A DNA stretch of 54,628 nt from an uncultured Burkholderiales bacterium (GCA_903876885.1 CAIRBP010000021.1:1-54628), one strand, 5' to 3'; positions 18,205-28,944 are shown, counted from the first letter of the stretch. Notes: generated by a model not told the origin, from the letters alone. Made by a program: numbers and translations.

Positions 18205-18618
18205 ATGAACTTAGACATTAAGTTGATTAAAACCCCTCAGGAATTGCAATCGTTGCTCTCCAAGGTAGAAGAGTCTGGCGTGAAATCATGCAACTGTAGT
18301 TTGCAACGCTGCCCAGGGTGGGACTCCATGAGTGACAGTATGTGGCCGAAGGAGCAATTAACGCTCCTTGCGACCCTTAGAGATTCATCTGTTGATGAAC
18401 CTACCTTTGAGGAATACCAACCTAAAGCGGTTCGCTTTGACGACCCTAATGCCTTAATATCCGTAGAACACTTCCCCTACAACAGGTGCGATATATTTGC
18501 TTGTTCACAGTGCAGTCAGGCAGTTATGCGTTATACCGAGTACGGCGGATACTACATTGATCACCGTGCAAGACGAGTTCGATCCGATCAAATTATTCAA
18601 AATTTGGACACACCCTAG
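18205..18618 (+). CDS. Conserved Cys-rich protein of unknown function
   Basis: This 137-residue soluble protein has no signal peptide and no membrane segment. It has seven cysteines in two groups: CNCSLQRC near residues 29-36 and CDIFACSQC near residues 97-105. The second group ends in a CxxC pair and is followed by YTEYGGYYIDHRARRV, an aromatic/basic stretch that looks conserved. The Cys groups suggest metal (zinc or iron-sulfur) binding. I do not recognise a named family. It begins 35 bp after the gltA terminator and is followed by 189 bp before leuC, so it may be monocistronic. Confidence 0.75.
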   Translation: MNLDIKLIKTPQELQSLLSKVEESGVKSCNCSLQRCPGWDSMSDSMWPKEQLTLLATLRDSSVDEPTFEEYQPKAVRFDDPNALISVEHFPYNRCDIFACSQCSQAVMRYTEYGGYYIDHRARRVRSDQIIQNLDTP

Positions 18619-18807
18619 TCACTCGCACTTCCTCTAGCAATATCTATGGATCTTGAAGGACACAAAGGGAAACTTAGATTTTTTTAAACCATGCAATTCC
18701 CACTAAAGCCTCAGTAGTTGTTAAAATAGACCTCTTGGCTAAAAATATCTGAATTACGGGATTTATATCCCTCCTTTGTTTTCCGTCTTCTTAGGAATCA
18801 TATAAAT

Positions 18808-20229
18808 ATGGGACGCACACTTTACGACAAAATTTGGGACGAGCATGTTATCCACTCAGAAGAAGATGGGACATCGGTTCTATATATAGACCGTCATTTG
18901 GTTCACGAAGTTACGAGCCCTCAGGCCTATGAAGGACTCAGAGTAGCAGGACGCAAAGTCTGGCGTCTCTCCTCCATCGTAGCAACCGCTGATCACAACA
19001 CACCAACGACAGGTTGGGAACGGGGATATGACGGCATAACAGACCCTATTAGCAAAGAACAAGTGACAACGCTTGATAAAAACATAAGCGAATACGGAGC
19101 AGCAGCTTATTTCCCTTTTCTATCTAAACGTCAGGGCATCATTCACGTCGTTGGACCAGAGAACGGGGCAACGCTTCCAGGGATGACTGTCGTCTGCGGA
19201 GACTCACACACCTCTACGCACGGCGCATTTGCAGCCCTCGCTCACGGCATAGGTACAAGTGAGGTCGAGCACGTTATGGCAACTCAGACACTTCTTGCAA
19301 AGAAGGCAAAGAACTTGTTGATCCAAGTTGATGGTCAGCTCCCCAAAGGCTGCACAGCCAAGGACATTGTTTTGGCCATAATCGGCAAAATAGGTACTGC
19401 AGGAGGAACAGGTTGCACTATTGAGTTTGCAGGCTCCGCTATTCGCGCACTCAGTATGGAGGGTCGAATGACCGTTTGCAATATGGCGATTGAAGCAGGC
19501 GCTCGCGCAGGTTTAGTCGCTGTAGACGAGAAAACAATTGAGTATGTCAAAGGACGCCCTTTAGCACCTCAAGGTGTAGCGCTTGATCAGGCCATTGCTT
19601 ATTGGAAAACACTGCACTCCGATCCGGACGCACGTTTTGATAAAACTGTCACGCTTGACGCATCCCTTATTCAACCTCAGGTTACTTGGGGCACTTCGCC
19701 GGAGATGGTCCTATCCGTAAACGAGAGCGTACCAGACCCTGACCGCGAGCGAGACGATAACAAACGCGCAGCCATTGAGCGCGCACTCAACTATATGGGA
19801 TTAGAGCCTGGTAAAAAAATCTCGGACATTACTATTGATAAAGTGTTCATAGGCTCGTGCACCAACAGCCGTATTGAAGATATGCGCGAGGCAGCCTTTG
19901 TGATTAAGAAGCTTGGACAAAAGGTTTCTCGCAACGTCCGCCTTGCGATGATTGTTCCTGGATCCGGATTGGTCAAAGAACAAGCCGAACAAGAAGGATT
20001 AGATAAAATTTTTAAAGCTGCAGGTTTTGAATGGCGCGAACCAGGATGCTCTATGTGTTTGGCCATGAACGCAGACCGCCTGGAGCCAGGTGAGCGTTGT
20101 GCATCAACCAGTAACCGTAACTTTGAAGGACGACAAGGGGCGGGCGGACGAACTCATCTTGTGAGCCCAGCGATGGCTGCGGCAGCGGCTATTCATGGAC
20201 ACTTTGTCGATATTCGTCAATACGCTTAA
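18808..20229 (+). CDS. leuC: 3-isopropylmalate dehydratase large subunit
   Basis: LeuC, with LeuD, isomerises 2-isopropylmalate to 3-isopropylmalate in leucine synthesis. The 473-residue protein is an aconitase-family enzyme. Its N-terminus ([13 protein letters not shown]) is typical. The [4Fe-4S] cysteines lie in [13 protein letters not shown] and [37 protein letters not shown] is the conserved substrate/cluster region, given here in full only as a landmark near residues 130-157. It is the first gene of leuCDB. The 189-bp upstream region contains a small GGGAT/ATCCC hairpin (about 18758-18771) but no leucine-rich leader peptide. Confidence 0.97.
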   Translation: MGRTLYDKIWDEHVIHSEEDGTSVLYIDRHLVHEVTSPQAYEGLRVAGRKVWRLSSIVATADHNTPTTGWERGYDGITDPISKEQVTTLDKNISEYGAAAYFPFLSKRQGIIHVVGPENGATLPGMTVVCGDSHTSTHGAFAALAHGIGTSEVEHVMATQTLLAKKAKNLLIQVDGQLPKGCTAKDIVLAIIGKIGTAGGTGCTIEFAGSAIRALSMEGRMTVCNMAIEAGARAGLVAVDEKTIEYVKGRPLAPQGVALDQAIAYWKTLHSDPDARFDKTVTLDASLIQPQVTWGTSPEMVLSVNESVPDPDRERDDNKRAAIERALNYMGLEPGKKISDITIDKVFIGSCTNSRIEDMREAAFVIKKLGQKVSRNVRLAMIVPGSGLVKEQAEQEGLDKIFKAAGFEWREPGCSMCLAMNADRLEPGERCASTSNRNFEGRQGAGGRTHLVSPAMAAAAAIHGHFVDIRQYA

Positions 20230-20250
20230 ACGCATCAAGAGACAAGCAAT

Positions 20251-20913
20251 ATGCAAAAATTTACCGTACACAAAGGCCTAGTCGCTCCAATGGACCGTGA
20301 AAACGTAGACACGGATGCGATTATTCCCAAACAGTTTTTAAAGTCTATTCGCAAAACTGGCTTTGGTGAAAATCTATTTGATGAGTGGCGCTACCTAGAC
20401 CCAGGCTACCCTGGGCAGGATCCTTCAACTCGCAAACCTAATCCAGATTTCGTCCTTAATCTACCACGCTACAAGGGGGCTTCAATTTTGCTTGCACGCA
20501 AAAACTTTGGTTGCGGCTCCTCTCGTGAACATGCACCGTGGGCCCTAGATCAATTTGGTTTTCGTTGTATTTTGGCTCCGAGTTATGCGGACATTTTCTT
20601 CAACAACAGCTTTAAAAACGGCTTACTTCCCATTGTCCTGCCTGAAGCGGTTATTGATCAACTCTTTCACGAGTCTGCAGCTTTCCCTGGTTTTAAATTA
20701 ACCATCGACTTAGAAGCTCAACTGATCGTCAAAGAACAAGGCGAGAGTATCCCCTTTACGGTTGAACCTTTCAGAAGGTATTGCTTATTAAACGGTTTTG
20801 ACGATATTGGACTCACGCTTAGACACGCTGACAAAATCCGCGCCTTTGAGGCCGAGCGCTTGTCAACTAAACCCTGGCTTGCACAAACGATGATCGAAGG
20901 AGTACGCAATTGA
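20251..20913 (+). CDS. leuD: 3-isopropylmalate dehydratase small subunit
   Basis: LeuD supplies the swivel domain of isopropylmalate isomerase. The 220-residue protein has the family start ([21 protein letters not shown]) and the substrate-recognition loop [15 protein letters not shown]. It follows leuC by 21 bp. Its stop codon overlaps the leuB start by 3 bases, so the three leu genes should be translated together. Confidence 0.97.
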   Translation: MQKFTVHKGLVAPMDRENVDTDAIIPKQFLKSIRKTGFGENLFDEWRYLDPGYPGQDPSTRKPNPDFVLNLPRYKGASILLARKNFGCGSSREHAPWALDQFGFRCILAPSYADIFFNNSFKNGLLPIVLPEAVIDQLFHESAAFPGFKLTIDLEAQLIVKEQGESIPFTVEPFRRYCLLNGFDDIGLTLRHADKIRAFEAERLSTKPWLAQTMIEGVRN

Positions 20914-21980
20914 AAATAGCAGTCTTACCTGGTGACGGTATTGGTCCCGAGATCGTTGCAGAGGCGCTCAAAGTTCTTGCAGTACTAGACTTGAAACTCG
21001 AGCTTGAGACAGCCGACGTTGGGGGCGCAGCCTTTGAGTCTAGCGCTCACCCTCTCCCTGAGGCTACCGCTCGCTTGGCGCAAGCCGCTGATGCAGTTCT
21101 CTTTGGTGCGGTTGGTGACTGGAAATACGATAACCTTGAGAGATCACTAAGACCTGAACAAGCCATCTTAGGTCTTCGTAAAACTCTTGGTCTGTACGCT
21201 AATTTTCGTCCAGCAATATGTTACCCCGAGCTAACTCACGCCTCTAGCCTTAAGCCTGAGTTAATCGGTGGACTCGATATTTTGATCATCAGAGAACTCA
21301 CTGGTGACATCTATTTCGGCCAACCCAAAGGGCGGCGCACAGCAGTTGACGGCCCCTTTGCGGGTTCAGAAGAGGGCTTTGATACGATGCGTTACACACG
21401 CCCTGAGATTGAACGAATCATGCACACCGCCTTTAAAGCGGCGGAGAAACGCTCCAAACGTGTAACCAGTGTTGATAAGTCCAATGTCTTGGAGACCTCA
21501 CAACTTTGGCGCGACGTAGCTACTCAGATCGGCAAGGAATATCCTCACGTGACGCTAGACCATATGTATGTGGATAACGCTGCAATGCAACTGGTTAAAG
21601 AGCCTAAGAAATTTGACGTACTCGTTACTGGCAATATGTTTGGAGATATCTTGTCAGACGAAGCGGCTATGCTAACGGGCTCAATTGGAATGCTCCCCTC
21701 AGCTTCCTTGAATGAAAAGAACCAAGGTCTTTATGAGCCTAGCCACGGAAGTGCACCTGACATTGCTGGAAAGGGTCTTGCAAATCCGTTGGCAACGATT
21801 TTGTCAGCTGCAATGATGCTGCGCTTCTCACTTAATATGGCCTCTCAAGCACAGCGTATCGAAGATGCAGTACAAAAAGTTTTAGCCAGTGGTTTAAGAA
21901 CGCCAGATATTTACTCAGAGGGTACCAAGCGTGTTGGCACTGTTGAGATGGGTAACGCGGTGGTAGCTGCACTCAAATAA
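20910..21980 (+). CDS. leuB: 3-isopropylmalate dehydrogenase
   Basis: LeuB oxidises and decarboxylates 3-isopropylmalate with NAD, giving 2-ketoisocaproate. The 356-residue protein has the decarboxylating dehydrogenase landmarks: [11 protein letters not shown], the [10 protein letters not shown] loop, [10 protein letters not shown], and [24 protein letters not shown] with the metal-binding Asp residues. It starts with TTG at 20910, inside the leuD stop. AAGGAG lies 7 nt upstream, and the family N-terminus begins exactly there, so the rare start is well supported. Confidence 0.97.
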   Translation: MKIAVLPGDGIGPEIVAEALKVLAVLDLKLELETADVGGAAFESSAHPLPEATARLAQAADAVLFGAVGDWKYDNLERSLRPEQAILGLRKTLGLYANFRPAICYPELTHASSLKPELIGGLDILIIRELTGDIYFGQPKGRRTAVDGPFAGSEEGFDTMRYTRPEIERIMHTAFKAAEKRSKRVTSVDKSNVLETSQLWRDVATQIGKEYPHVTLDHMYVDNAAMQLVKEPKKFDVLVTGNMFGDILSDEAAMLTGSIGMLPSASLNEKNQGLYEPSHGSAPDIAGKGLANPLATILSAAMMLRFSLNMASQAQRIEDAVQKVLASGLRTPDIYSEGTKRVGTVEMGNAVVAALK

Positions 21981-22000
21981 AACGGTTTAGCCGTTTTATT
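21976..22000 (+). terminator. Hairpin at the end of leuB
   Basis: AATAAAACGG (21976-21985) and CCGTTTTATT (21991-22000) form a perfect 10-bp stem with a 5-nt loop that overlaps the leuB stop codon. The T-rich 3' arm makes it a likely intrinsic terminator or attenuator between leuB and asd. Confidence 0.7.
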
Positions 22001-22056
22001 GAGTAGACTTAGTTTAGAAATATTAATTCAAAGTTTAATTTAAGGAAACCTTCTTT

Positions 22057-23199
22057 ATGGCACGGGTCGCAAATGTAGTGGGCATGGTTGGCTGGAGAGG
22101 CATGGTTGGCTCAGTTTTAATGGAGCGCATGCAAGCTCAAGGCGATTTTGCGTTGATAGAGCCTATTTTCTTCACGACATCTAATGTTGGAGGTCCGGCC
22201 CCTACATTGGCCAAGAACGAGACCAAGCTCTTAGATGCAAAAGATATAAGCGCACTCAGTAAATGCGACATCATCATTACGTGTCAAGGCGGGGACTATT
22301 CCAACGAAATTTATCCAAAATTGCGCAGCGCAAATTGGCAAGGACACTGGATTGATGCGGCCTCAGCTCTTCGAATGAAAGATGACGCGGTAATTATTTT
22401 GGATCCGGTTAACAAACCGGTGATCGATAAAGCCTTGCACGCTGGAGGTAGGAACTGGATTGGCGGTAACTGCACGGTCAGCTTAATGTTGATGGCTATG
22501 GGATCGCTGATCAACAAAGGCTGGGTTGAATGGATTAGCGCAATGACTTACCAAGCCGCCTCTGGGGCTGGTGCTCAGAACATGCGCGAACTGCTCGAGC
22601 AAATGGGCGCCTTGCACGCAAGTGTGAAGAGTGAATTACAAAACCCATCTTCTGCTATTCTTGATATTGACCGTAAAGTCACTGAAGCACTTAGAGGCAC
22701 CGCATTTCCCAAATCAAATTTTAGAAATACTGCATTGGCAGGAAGTTTGATTCCTTGGATTGATGTGCCGTATGAAAACGGTCAAACCAAAGAAGAGTGG
22801 AAAGGCGGTGCTGAGTGCAATAAGATCTTAGGTTTGCCCCCTTTTAGATCTGCGGGAAGCATCCCTATCGACGGATTATGTGTGCGCATAGGAGCCATGC
22901 GCTGCCACTCTCAGGGACTGACCATCAAGCTTAAGAAGAACATTCCACTTCAAGACATTGAAGATACGCTCGCAGCAGGCAATGACTGGGTCAAAGTCGT
23001 CCCCAACTCTAGAGAGATTTCCGAGCAAGCACTCACTCCCGCAGCAGTTACAGGTACGCTAACCGTTCCTGTTGGCCGTTTGCACAAACTTGCTATGGGA
23101 GATGACTTCTTAGGCGCTTTCACAGTAGGCGACCAGCTTCTTTGGGGCGCTGCAGAGCCCTTAAGAAGAATGTTGAGAATTTTGCTTGAACACTCCTAA
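22057..23199 (+). CDS. asd: Aspartate-semialdehyde dehydrogenase
   Basis: Asd reduces aspartyl phosphate to aspartate semialdehyde, the branch point to lysine, threonine, methionine and diaminopimelate. The 380-residue protein has the NADP motif [17 protein letters not shown], the catalytic Cys139 in [11 protein letters not shown], and the active-site His in [10 protein letters not shown]. It begins after AAGGAAA. It is 76 bp after leuB, beyond a hairpin, so transcription may be only partly coupled to leuCDB. The N-terminus is about eight residues longer than many relatives. Confidence 0.96.
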   Translation: MARVANVVGMVGWRGMVGSVLMERMQAQGDFALIEPIFFTTSNVGGPAPTLAKNETKLLDAKDISALSKCDIIITCQGGDYSNEIYPKLRSANWQGHWIDAASALRMKDDAVIILDPVNKPVIDKALHAGGRNWIGGNCTVSLMLMAMGSLINKGWVEWISAMTYQAASGAGAQNMRELLEQMGALHASVKSELQNPSSAILDIDRKVTEALRGTAFPKSNFRNTALAGSLIPWIDVPYENGQTKEEWKGGAECNKILGLPPFRSAGSIPIDGLCVRIGAMRCHSQGLTIKLKKNIPLQDIEDTLAAGNDWVKVVPNSREISEQALTPAAVTGTLTVPVGRLHKLAMGDDFLGAFTVGDQLLWGAAEPLRRMLRILLEHS

Positions 23200-23323
23200 A
23201 AAAGCATTTCTGAGCAGCTCCAAATAAGAGCCTTTTCTAGCATTTTTAGTTGCAAAATCAACGATTTACCTTCTTGAGGGTAAGGTGTAGATTATGATGT
23301 CATACCGGCATTAATGTTTCATA

Positions 23324-25120
23324 ATGACACCTATGGTTTCAACCCTCAAAATCCCCCATTTTCAGCCCCTCATCCCTAAGTTAGTGGGAGGCTGTTTGCT
23401 GAGCATAGGTTTATGCTTAGCTGGCATCACTTCATCTGAGGCTTTAACGCTGAGTCGTCCACAAATTCAATCTTCAATTGGAGCACCTTTGAAGGTTGAA
23501 ATTGATGTAACCAACCTTAGTGATGAAGAGTCGGTTGATTTGCAGGCAGATTTAGCAGAAGCATTAAATTACAAAGCCAACGGTATTGCCATCAATACAG
23601 CACTGGAGGATGCCAAACTTGAACTTCTCACTCGAGCTGATCAGTCCAAGTTCCTAAGAATTATCGGGATACATCCTGTTTCTGATCCATACGTTGAATT
23701 GATAATTAATTTGAAATGGGCAACAGGTAGTATTTTGCGCAATTTCGGTTTGTATATTGGGTCTGAGCCGGGCACTGATCCCAAGGTTGTGCAAACGCCC
23801 TCCTCTACTTCCCCTAAAACGTTGAGCGTAAAGTCTGGGGACACTGCTTCAAAGATTGCGCTGCGCAATATGGATAAAACGCAACTGTCATTAGACCAAA
23901 TGTTGGTCGCGCTTTTGAATAAAAATCCAGATGCGTTTATTCAAAAAAATGTTAATTTAGTTAAGGCTGGCGCTGAATTAAAGATTCCTTCTACTGATGA
24001 GGCTTTGGCTATTTCTAAAGATGAGGCCAACTCTGAAGTAACTTTGCAGGCAAAAGCCTTTGCAAATTACAGATCAACTCTTGCATCTAAGTTGCCACAA
24101 AGCGCGCTGAATAACCAAGATAAATCCAATGCGGGCAAGGTCGGCGGCAAGGTTAAAGACTTAGCACCTGCGCCTAAAGATCAACTCAAACTCAGCGCAC
24201 CTGCAATCAATGCGGATACTGAGAAACTCCCTAAAGAAGAAAGTATCGCCCAACAAAAGCAAGCTGAGGTCAACGCTGGACGGCGTCAAGATTTGCTTCA
24301 AAATATCGCAGATTTATCAAAACTTGCAGAAAGCACAGGCTTAGAGATTAAAAGCGGAATACTCTCGGGTTTGCCGTATTTAGTAAAAATAAATAGCCTA
24401 GATGATCTTATCGCTTGGGGCCGGACAAATTATGAACTAGTCCTAGTTTGCTGCTTTGTGTTGGGATGTTTCTTGTTACTGTTGGTTTGGGCTTGGATCA
24501 ATAAAAAAACCATTCAAGAGCCAAATAACACACACGAAAGCACAGAAGACTCAGAATACGCTGTGTCACCAACGCTTGAGCCCCATTCAGATGACATTCA
24601 CCACTCGCCTGTATTCGCTCCGCTACCTGATTCAGTGCCACATGAACATTCGCACTCAGGCGAGGACGAACACATTGAGATGAGTAAAACTGCGCCGCTA
24701 GGAAACACCGAGCGAGAACCGCAACACCAAAATCAACCCATTAAGTTTGATTTCGATCTCAACATCTCCTCCGATGAAGTCAGGGAGTCTTTCACTCGGG
24801 AACCACAGAGTCCCGTTTTAACACCTGCTAAAAACCAAGAAAACGTCAGCGCTCAGACCCTGAACACGACAAATACAAACACATATACGCAAAACCAAAC
24901 ACATACAAACGCGCACATTACCTCCAAACATTCAGAACCTAACAAAGCGAATTCTGAGTATGAACAGGAAGATCCTTTTAGAGTTCGTCTAGATCTGGCT
25001 GAGGAATTATGGAAGCTTGGCCAAAAGCACACGGGCCGCGCACTTGCTCAAGAGGTGGCTGAGCAAGCTGGCGAACAAATGCGAGAGATTGCCTTGCGCT
25101 GGCTCTCCGAGCACCCCTAA
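23324..25120 (+). CDS. fimV: FimV-family peptidoglycan-associated inner-membrane protein
   Basis: FimV proteins organise polar structures such as type IV pili and secretion systems. The 598-residue protein shows the family layout. A signal peptide (about residues 1-41) comes first. The FimV N-terminal domain starts at LTLSRPQIQSSIGAPLKVEI, and a LysM domain lies near residues 167-225 (KSGDTASKIALRN). A membrane helix spans about 373-394 (LVCCFVLGCFLLLLVWAW). A long acidic and Asn/Thr/His-rich cytoplasmic linker leads to a short C-terminal FimV domain (LDLAEELWKLGQKHTGRALAQ). It is shorter than many FimV proteins (800 or more residues). It sits in the usual place between asd and truA. The ATG at 23336 (residue 5) is an alternative start. 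Confidence 0.93.
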   Translation: MTPMVSTLKIPHFQPLIPKLVGGCLLSIGLCLAGITSSEALTLSRPQIQSSIGAPLKVEIDVTNLSDEESVDLQADLAEALNYKANGIAINTALEDAKLELLTRADQSKFLRIIGIHPVSDPYVELIINLKWATGSILRNFGLYIGSEPGTDPKVVQTPSSTSPKTLSVKSGDTASKIALRNMDKTQLSLDQMLVALLNKNPDAFIQKNVNLVKAGAELKIPSTDEALAISKDEANSEVTLQAKAFANYRSTLASKLPQSALNNQDKSNAGKVGGKVKDLAPAPKDQLKLSAPAINADTEKLPKEESIAQQKQAEVNAGRRQDLLQNIADLSKLAESTGLEIKSGILSGLPYLVKINSLDDLIAWGRTNYELVLVCCFVLGCFLLLLVWAWINKKTIQEPNNTHESTEDSEYAVSPTLEPHSDDIHHSPVFAPLPDSVPHEHSHSGEDEHIEMSKTAPLGNTEREPQHQNQPIKFDFDLNISSDEVRESFTREPQSPVLTPAKNQENVSAQTLNTTNTNTYTQNQTHTNAHITSKHSEPNKANSEYEQEDPFRVRLDLAEELWKLGQKHTGRALAQEVAEQAGEQMREIALRWLSEHP

Positions 25121-25125
25121 CAAAC

Positions 25126-25977
25126 ATGCGTATAGCCTTAGGCCTGAGCTACTTAGGTCGTGAATACGAGGGTTGGCAAAGCCAACTCAGTGGGCGAACC
25201 ATTCAAGATCACCTTGAGAGAGCACTCTTGGCTTTTACGCAGCACCCCATTCGAGTGCACTGCGCGGGCAGAACTGACGCCAGGGTGCATGCCTTAATGC
25301 AGGTCGTTCATTTTGACTCCCCCGTAGACCGTGACAATCCCTCGTGGGTCAGAGGGTTAAATAGTTTTTTACCAGAGGATATAGGTGTTCAGTGGGCAGC
25401 CCAGGTGGATGCTTCTTTTGATGCACGCAAATGCGCTATTGCTCGTAAATATATTTATGTATTGCTAGAGTCTGCGGTTCGTCCCAGTTTAGAGGCGGGC
25501 CGTGTTGGTTGGAGTTTTAAGCCATTAAACGCTGAGTTTATGCAAGAGGGGGCAAACTACCTTTTAGGTACCCATGACTTCAGCTCATTTCGTGCTGCAG
25601 CCTGTCAAGCTCTAAGTCCTATTAAAACCTTGAAGTCTATTAAAATAGAACGCACATCAAACAATAGCTTAACGTTGCCAAATATTCTTCACACTCAAGT
25701 GGATGAGGGCATAAGCGCGAGTTATGGTTATTGGCGTTTTGAGTTTGAAGGTAACGCTTTTTTGCACCACATGATTCGCAATATCATGGGATGTCTTGTC
25801 TATATTGGCCAAGGAAAATATCCACCTTCTTGGATGTTTGAAGTATTGCAAGCGAAAAGCAGAGACGCTGCGGCACCCACTTTTCCTGCAGAGGGACTTT
25901 ATTTTGCGGGACCAAAATATGATCCTGAATGGGGCTTGCCTCAACAAACTCCGACCTACAATTTTTTACCGTCATGA
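25126..25977 (+). CDS. truA: tRNA pseudouridine(38-40) synthase
   Basis: TruA converts uridines 38-40 of the tRNA anticodon arm into pseudouridine. The 283-residue protein has the family N-terminus (GLSYLGREYEGWQSQ) and the catalytic Asp51 in CAGRTDARVHA. GTHDFSSFRAA and FLHHMIRNIMG follow. It begins 5 bp after fimV, and its stop overlaps the trpF start as ATGA, which indicates translational coupling. Confidence 0.97.
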   Translation: MRIALGLSYLGREYEGWQSQLSGRTIQDHLERALLAFTQHPIRVHCAGRTDARVHALMQVVHFDSPVDRDNPSWVRGLNSFLPEDIGVQWAAQVDASFDARKCAIARKYIYVLLESAVRPSLEAGRVGWSFKPLNAEFMQEGANYLLGTHDFSSFRAAACQALSPIKTLKSIKIERTSNNSLTLPNILHTQVDEGISASYGYWRFEFEGNAFLHHMIRNIMGCLVYIGQGKYPPSWMFEVLQAKSRDAAAPTFPAEGLYFAGPKYDPEWGLPQQTPTYNFLPS

Positions 25978-26633
25978 ATTTAAGTACTTGCATCAAAATC
26001 TGTGGATTAACTCGTGAGGCGGACATAGACGCTGCAGTTGAGCAAGGCGTCAGCGCTATTGGGTTTGTTCAATATCCAAAGAGTCCTCGCTTCATCTCTC
26101 CTGAGAGAGCTTCAGAGTTGGCGCGCCGCCTTCCAGCCTTTGTGACGCCGGTTTTACTCTTTGTCAATGCCGATTTACAGACTATCAGTAAAGCTTTAGA
26201 GCTAGTGCCTGGTGCATGGTTGCAGTTTCATGGTGACGAGAGTCCAGAATTTTGCTCCGAAACCGCCCAAACCCTAAGGGCCTCTTGGATTCGGGCAGTG
26301 AGAATTCCAGGGGGGGATAGCGCAACCCCCTTTGACCTATTAAAATACGCAAATGAATACAAATTAGCCCAGGCTTTGTTACTTGACGCGCACGTTCAAG
26401 AATACGGTGGGGGCGGTAAGGCTTTTAATTGGTCACACATTACTCAAAACGTAAACGCTCACCTCGTCTTGTCTGGTGGACTCACACCTGCAAATGTGGG
26501 AAGTGGCATAGCTCATTTTAAACCTCTTGGGCTCTCGCTCGGTGTGGATGTTAGCTCGGGCGTTGAAAGCGATAAAGGCATCAAAGACATACAAAAAATA
26601 AGAGATTTTGTTGGCGCTGTTAGAAACCTCTAA
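25974..26633 (+). CDS. trpF: Phosphoribosylanthranilate isomerase
   Basis: TrpF opens the ring of N-(5-phosphoribosyl)anthranilate in tryptophan synthesis. The 219-residue protein starts at ATG 25974, overlapping the truA stop by 4 bases; a longer in-frame extension to 25929 lies inside truA and lacks family similarity. Landmarks are KICGLTREADI (catalytic Cys), GFVQYPKSPRF, the LQFHGDES strand, and the phosphate-binding end (LSGGLTPANV; GVDVSSGVES) with the catalytic Asp in LLDAHVQEYGGGGKAF. A 201-bp gap separates it from trpB. Confidence 0.96.
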   Translation: MNLSTCIKICGLTREADIDAAVEQGVSAIGFVQYPKSPRFISPERASELARRLPAFVTPVLLFVNADLQTISKALELVPGAWLQFHGDESPEFCSETAQTLRASWIRAVRIPGGDSATPFDLLKYANEYKLAQALLLDAHVQEYGGGGKAFNWSHITQNVNAHLVLSGGLTPANVGSGIAHFKPLGLSLGVDVSSGVESDKGIKDIQKIRDFVGAVRNL

Positions 26634-26834
26634 AAAAAGACATTAATAATGCTTAGCAGCTCAATGTAGCAATCTCTAAATTTGTGAATTGAATGGCCTT
26701 AGTCCGCAGTAACCCGTAATTTAATCTAAAGCATTTAAACCGATCAACATTGAAATCAAGTATTTCAATTCAAGTGTTTGATCAAATGCTAATTTGAAAA
26801 CTAATTTAAAAATTAGAAAATTTAGGAATTTAAA
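26634..26834 (+). promoter_or_regulatory. Control region upstream of trpB with inverted and direct repeats
   Basis: This 201-bp AT-rich gap splits trpF from trpBA. It holds a perfect 8-bp inverted repeat ATTGAAAT/ATTTCAAT (26749-26769), the perfect palindrome TTTGATCAAA (26777-26786), and a 10-bp direct repeat TCAAGTATTT / TCAAGTGTTT (one mismatch) whose copies start 14 bp apart (26756 and 26770). The clustering suggests a protein-binding control site for trpBA-accD. No leader peptide rich in tryptophan is visible. The regulator is unknown. Confidence 0.4.
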
Positions 26835-28115
26835 ATGTATGAGTATCAGCAACCCGATTTAAGTGGGCACTTTGGAAAATACGGTGGAAGCTTCGTGAGC
26901 GAGACCTTGACGCACGCCATTGAGGAGCTGAAAACAGCGTATGAGAAATATCACAATGAACCAGAATTTTTGCGCGAGTTTCATTATGAGTTGAATCATT
27001 TCGTAGGTCGCCCCTCCCCCATTTATCATGCGGCGCGCATGAGTAAAGAGCTCGGCGGAGCACAGATCTATCTGAAGCGCGAGGATTTAAATCATACAGG
27101 TGCTCACAAGATAAACAACACCATTGGGCAAGCGATGCTTGCCAAAAGAATGGGTAAACCTCGCGTTATCGCTGAAACTGGCGCTGGTCAACACGGCGTT
27201 GCGACGGCAACAATTTGTGCGCGCTACGGACTTGAGTGTGTGGTCTATATGGGGAGTGAGGACGTAAAGCGTCAAAGTCCCAACGTTTACAGAATGAAAC
27301 TCCTTGGCGCAACGGTTGTACCAGTCACCAGCGGTAGTAGGACTCTAAAGGACGCCTTAAATGAAGCCTTAAGGGACTGGGTCACCAATGTTGAAAACAC
27401 TTTCTACATTATCGGCACCGTAGCTGGCCCACACCCCTACCCTATGATGGTGAGGGATTTCCAAAGCGTAATTGGTAAAGAGTGTATTGAGCAGATGCCT
27501 TTAATGCACAACGGCGCACAACCAGATGCGGTTATAGCTTGTGTTGGGGGGGGGAGCAATGCAATGGGGATTTTCCACCCCTACATTGAATTTGAGAATA
27601 CCCAACTGATCGGCGTAGAGGCCTCGGGCGAGGGACTAGAAAGCGGTAAACACTCTGCATCTCTTCAAAAAGGTTCACCTGGGGTTTTACACGGGAACAG
27701 GACTTACATACTACAAGACAATAAAGGTCAAATCACAGAGACTCACAGCATCAGCGCAGGTCTTGATTATCCAGGCGTTGGTCCTGAACACGCTTATCTA
27801 AAAGATATTGGACGCGCGCAGTACGTGGGTGCCACCGATGAACAGGCCTTGAATGCATTTCATTACCTGTGCCGAACCGAAGGTATTATCCCAGCCCTAG
27901 AGTCCAGTCACGCCATTGCGTATGCGATGCAACTTGCTCCTTCGATGAAGCCTACACAATCAATATTGGTAAATTTGTCTGGCCGAGGTGACAAAGACAT
28001 CGGAACCGTAGCAGATTTGAGCAATGCTGATTTTTATTGTCGACCCAGTTGCCAAGGGCAAGGCGTCAAGGGTGGGCCCAATGGGCAATCGCCTATTCAC
28101 TTTGAGAAAAAATAA
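26835..28115 (+). CDS. trpB: Tryptophan synthase beta chain
   Basis: TrpB joins indole and serine into tryptophan using pyridoxal phosphate. The 426-residue protein has the family N-terminus ([15 protein letters not shown]), the PLP lysine Lys92 in [11 protein letters not shown], and the phosphate-binding loop VGGGSNAMG. The C-terminal LSGRGDKD is also present. The VGGGSNA codons contain nine G in a row (27546-27554), a slippery tract. It ends with about 20 extra residues (after [11 protein letters not shown]) compared with E. coli TrpB. It precedes trpA by 3 bp. Confidence 0.97.
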   Translation: MYEYQQPDLSGHFGKYGGSFVSETLTHAIEELKTAYEKYHNEPEFLREFHYELNHFVGRPSPIYHAARMSKELGGAQIYLKREDLNHTGAHKINNTIGQAMLAKRMGKPRVIAETGAGQHGVATATICARYGLECVVYMGSEDVKRQSPNVYRMKLLGATVVPVTSGSRTLKDALNEALRDWVTNVENTFYIIGTVAGPHPYPMMVRDFQSVIGKECIEQMPLMHNGAQPDAVIACVGGGSNAMGIFHPYIEFENTQLIGVEASGEGLESGKHSASLQKGSPGVLHGNRTYILQDNKGQITETHSISAGLDYPGVGPEHAYLKDIGRAQYVGATDEQALNAFHYLCRTEGIIPALESSHAIAYAMQLAPSMKPTQSILVNLSGRGDKDIGTVADLSNADFYCRPSCQGQGVKGGPNGQSPIHFEKK

Positions 28116-28118
28116 TTC

Positions 28119-28934
28119 ATGAGTCGCATTCAACAAACATTTAAAGCCCTTCAGTCTGGTGGCAAAAAAGCCTTGATTCCATACCTGATGACCGGCTTTC
28201 CTACACTTGAGGCAACTCGCGGTTTACTTGAAGGTTTGGTCGAGGGAGGAGCAGATATTATTGAGCTTGGGATTCCCTTTAGTGATCCTATGGCTGATGG
28301 CCCTGTCATTCAAAAAGCTGCAGAGCTTGCGATTACTAACCAAGTCGGTGTGAGAGAGGTTCTCTCAGTTGTTAAAACGTTTAGACAGAATAATCAAAAC
28401 ACACCCGTTGTACTGATGGGCTACGCAAATCCTATAGAACAGTATGATTTGCAAAATGGTGAGAATGCATTCGTTCGAGATGCCAAAGAAAGCGGAGTAG
28501 ACGGTGTTTTAATCGTTGATTACCCACCGGGTGAATGTGTTGAGTTTGCAACTCAACTAAAAGAGCGTTCAATGGACCTCATCTTCTTATTGGCACCTAC
28601 AAGTACAGAGTCCAGGATCCGCGAAGTTGCCTCTGTTGCAAGTGGCTACGTTTACTACGTATCTTTGAAAGGGGTTACGGGAGCGGGCAATTTAAATACA
28701 GACGAAGTAGAGGCCATGTTACCGAAAATAAGAAAGCATGTTCACATCCCTGTCGGTGTAGGATTTGGTATTAGAGACGCTCAAACTGCGCAAACTGTGA
28801 GCCGAGTTGCTGACGCGGTTGTGATTGGCTCCAAGCTCATTGATTTAATTAAAGATTCGACCCTGCAAAGTGGACCCAGTATTGCAAAAGAATTCATGGC
28901 AAGCATTCGAATAGCCATGGACGAAAAAGTTTAA
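28119..28934 (+). CDS. trpA: Tryptophan synthase alpha chain
   Basis: TrpA releases indole from indole-3-glycerol phosphate and channels it to TrpB. The 271-residue barrel shows both catalytic acids: Glu49 in [10 protein letters not shown] and Asp60 in [10 protein letters not shown]. The phosphate-binding residues are in [10 protein letters not shown] and VIGSKLI. It begins 3 bp after trpB and ends 10 bp before accD, so it is in one transcript with both. Confidence 0.97.
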   Translation: MSRIQQTFKALQSGGKKALIPYLMTGFPTLEATRGLLEGLVEGGADIIELGIPFSDPMADGPVIQKAAELAITNQVGVREVLSVVKTFRQNNQNTPVVLMGYANPIEQYDLQNGENAFVRDAKESGVDGVLIVDYPPGECVEFATQLKERSMDLIFLLAPTSTESRIREVASVASGYVYYVSLKGVTGAGNLNTDEVEAMLPKIRKHVHIPVGVGFGIRDAQTAQTVSRVADAVVIGSKLIDLIKDSTLQSGPSIAKEFMASIRIAMDEKV

Positions 28935-28944
28935 GGAGCACAAA

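Noticed and set aside
18645-18686. Short frame (13 residues) as a leucine leader peptide before leuC
   Set aside because: It contains only two leucines, no run of Leu codons, and no terminator/antiterminator pair could be seen.
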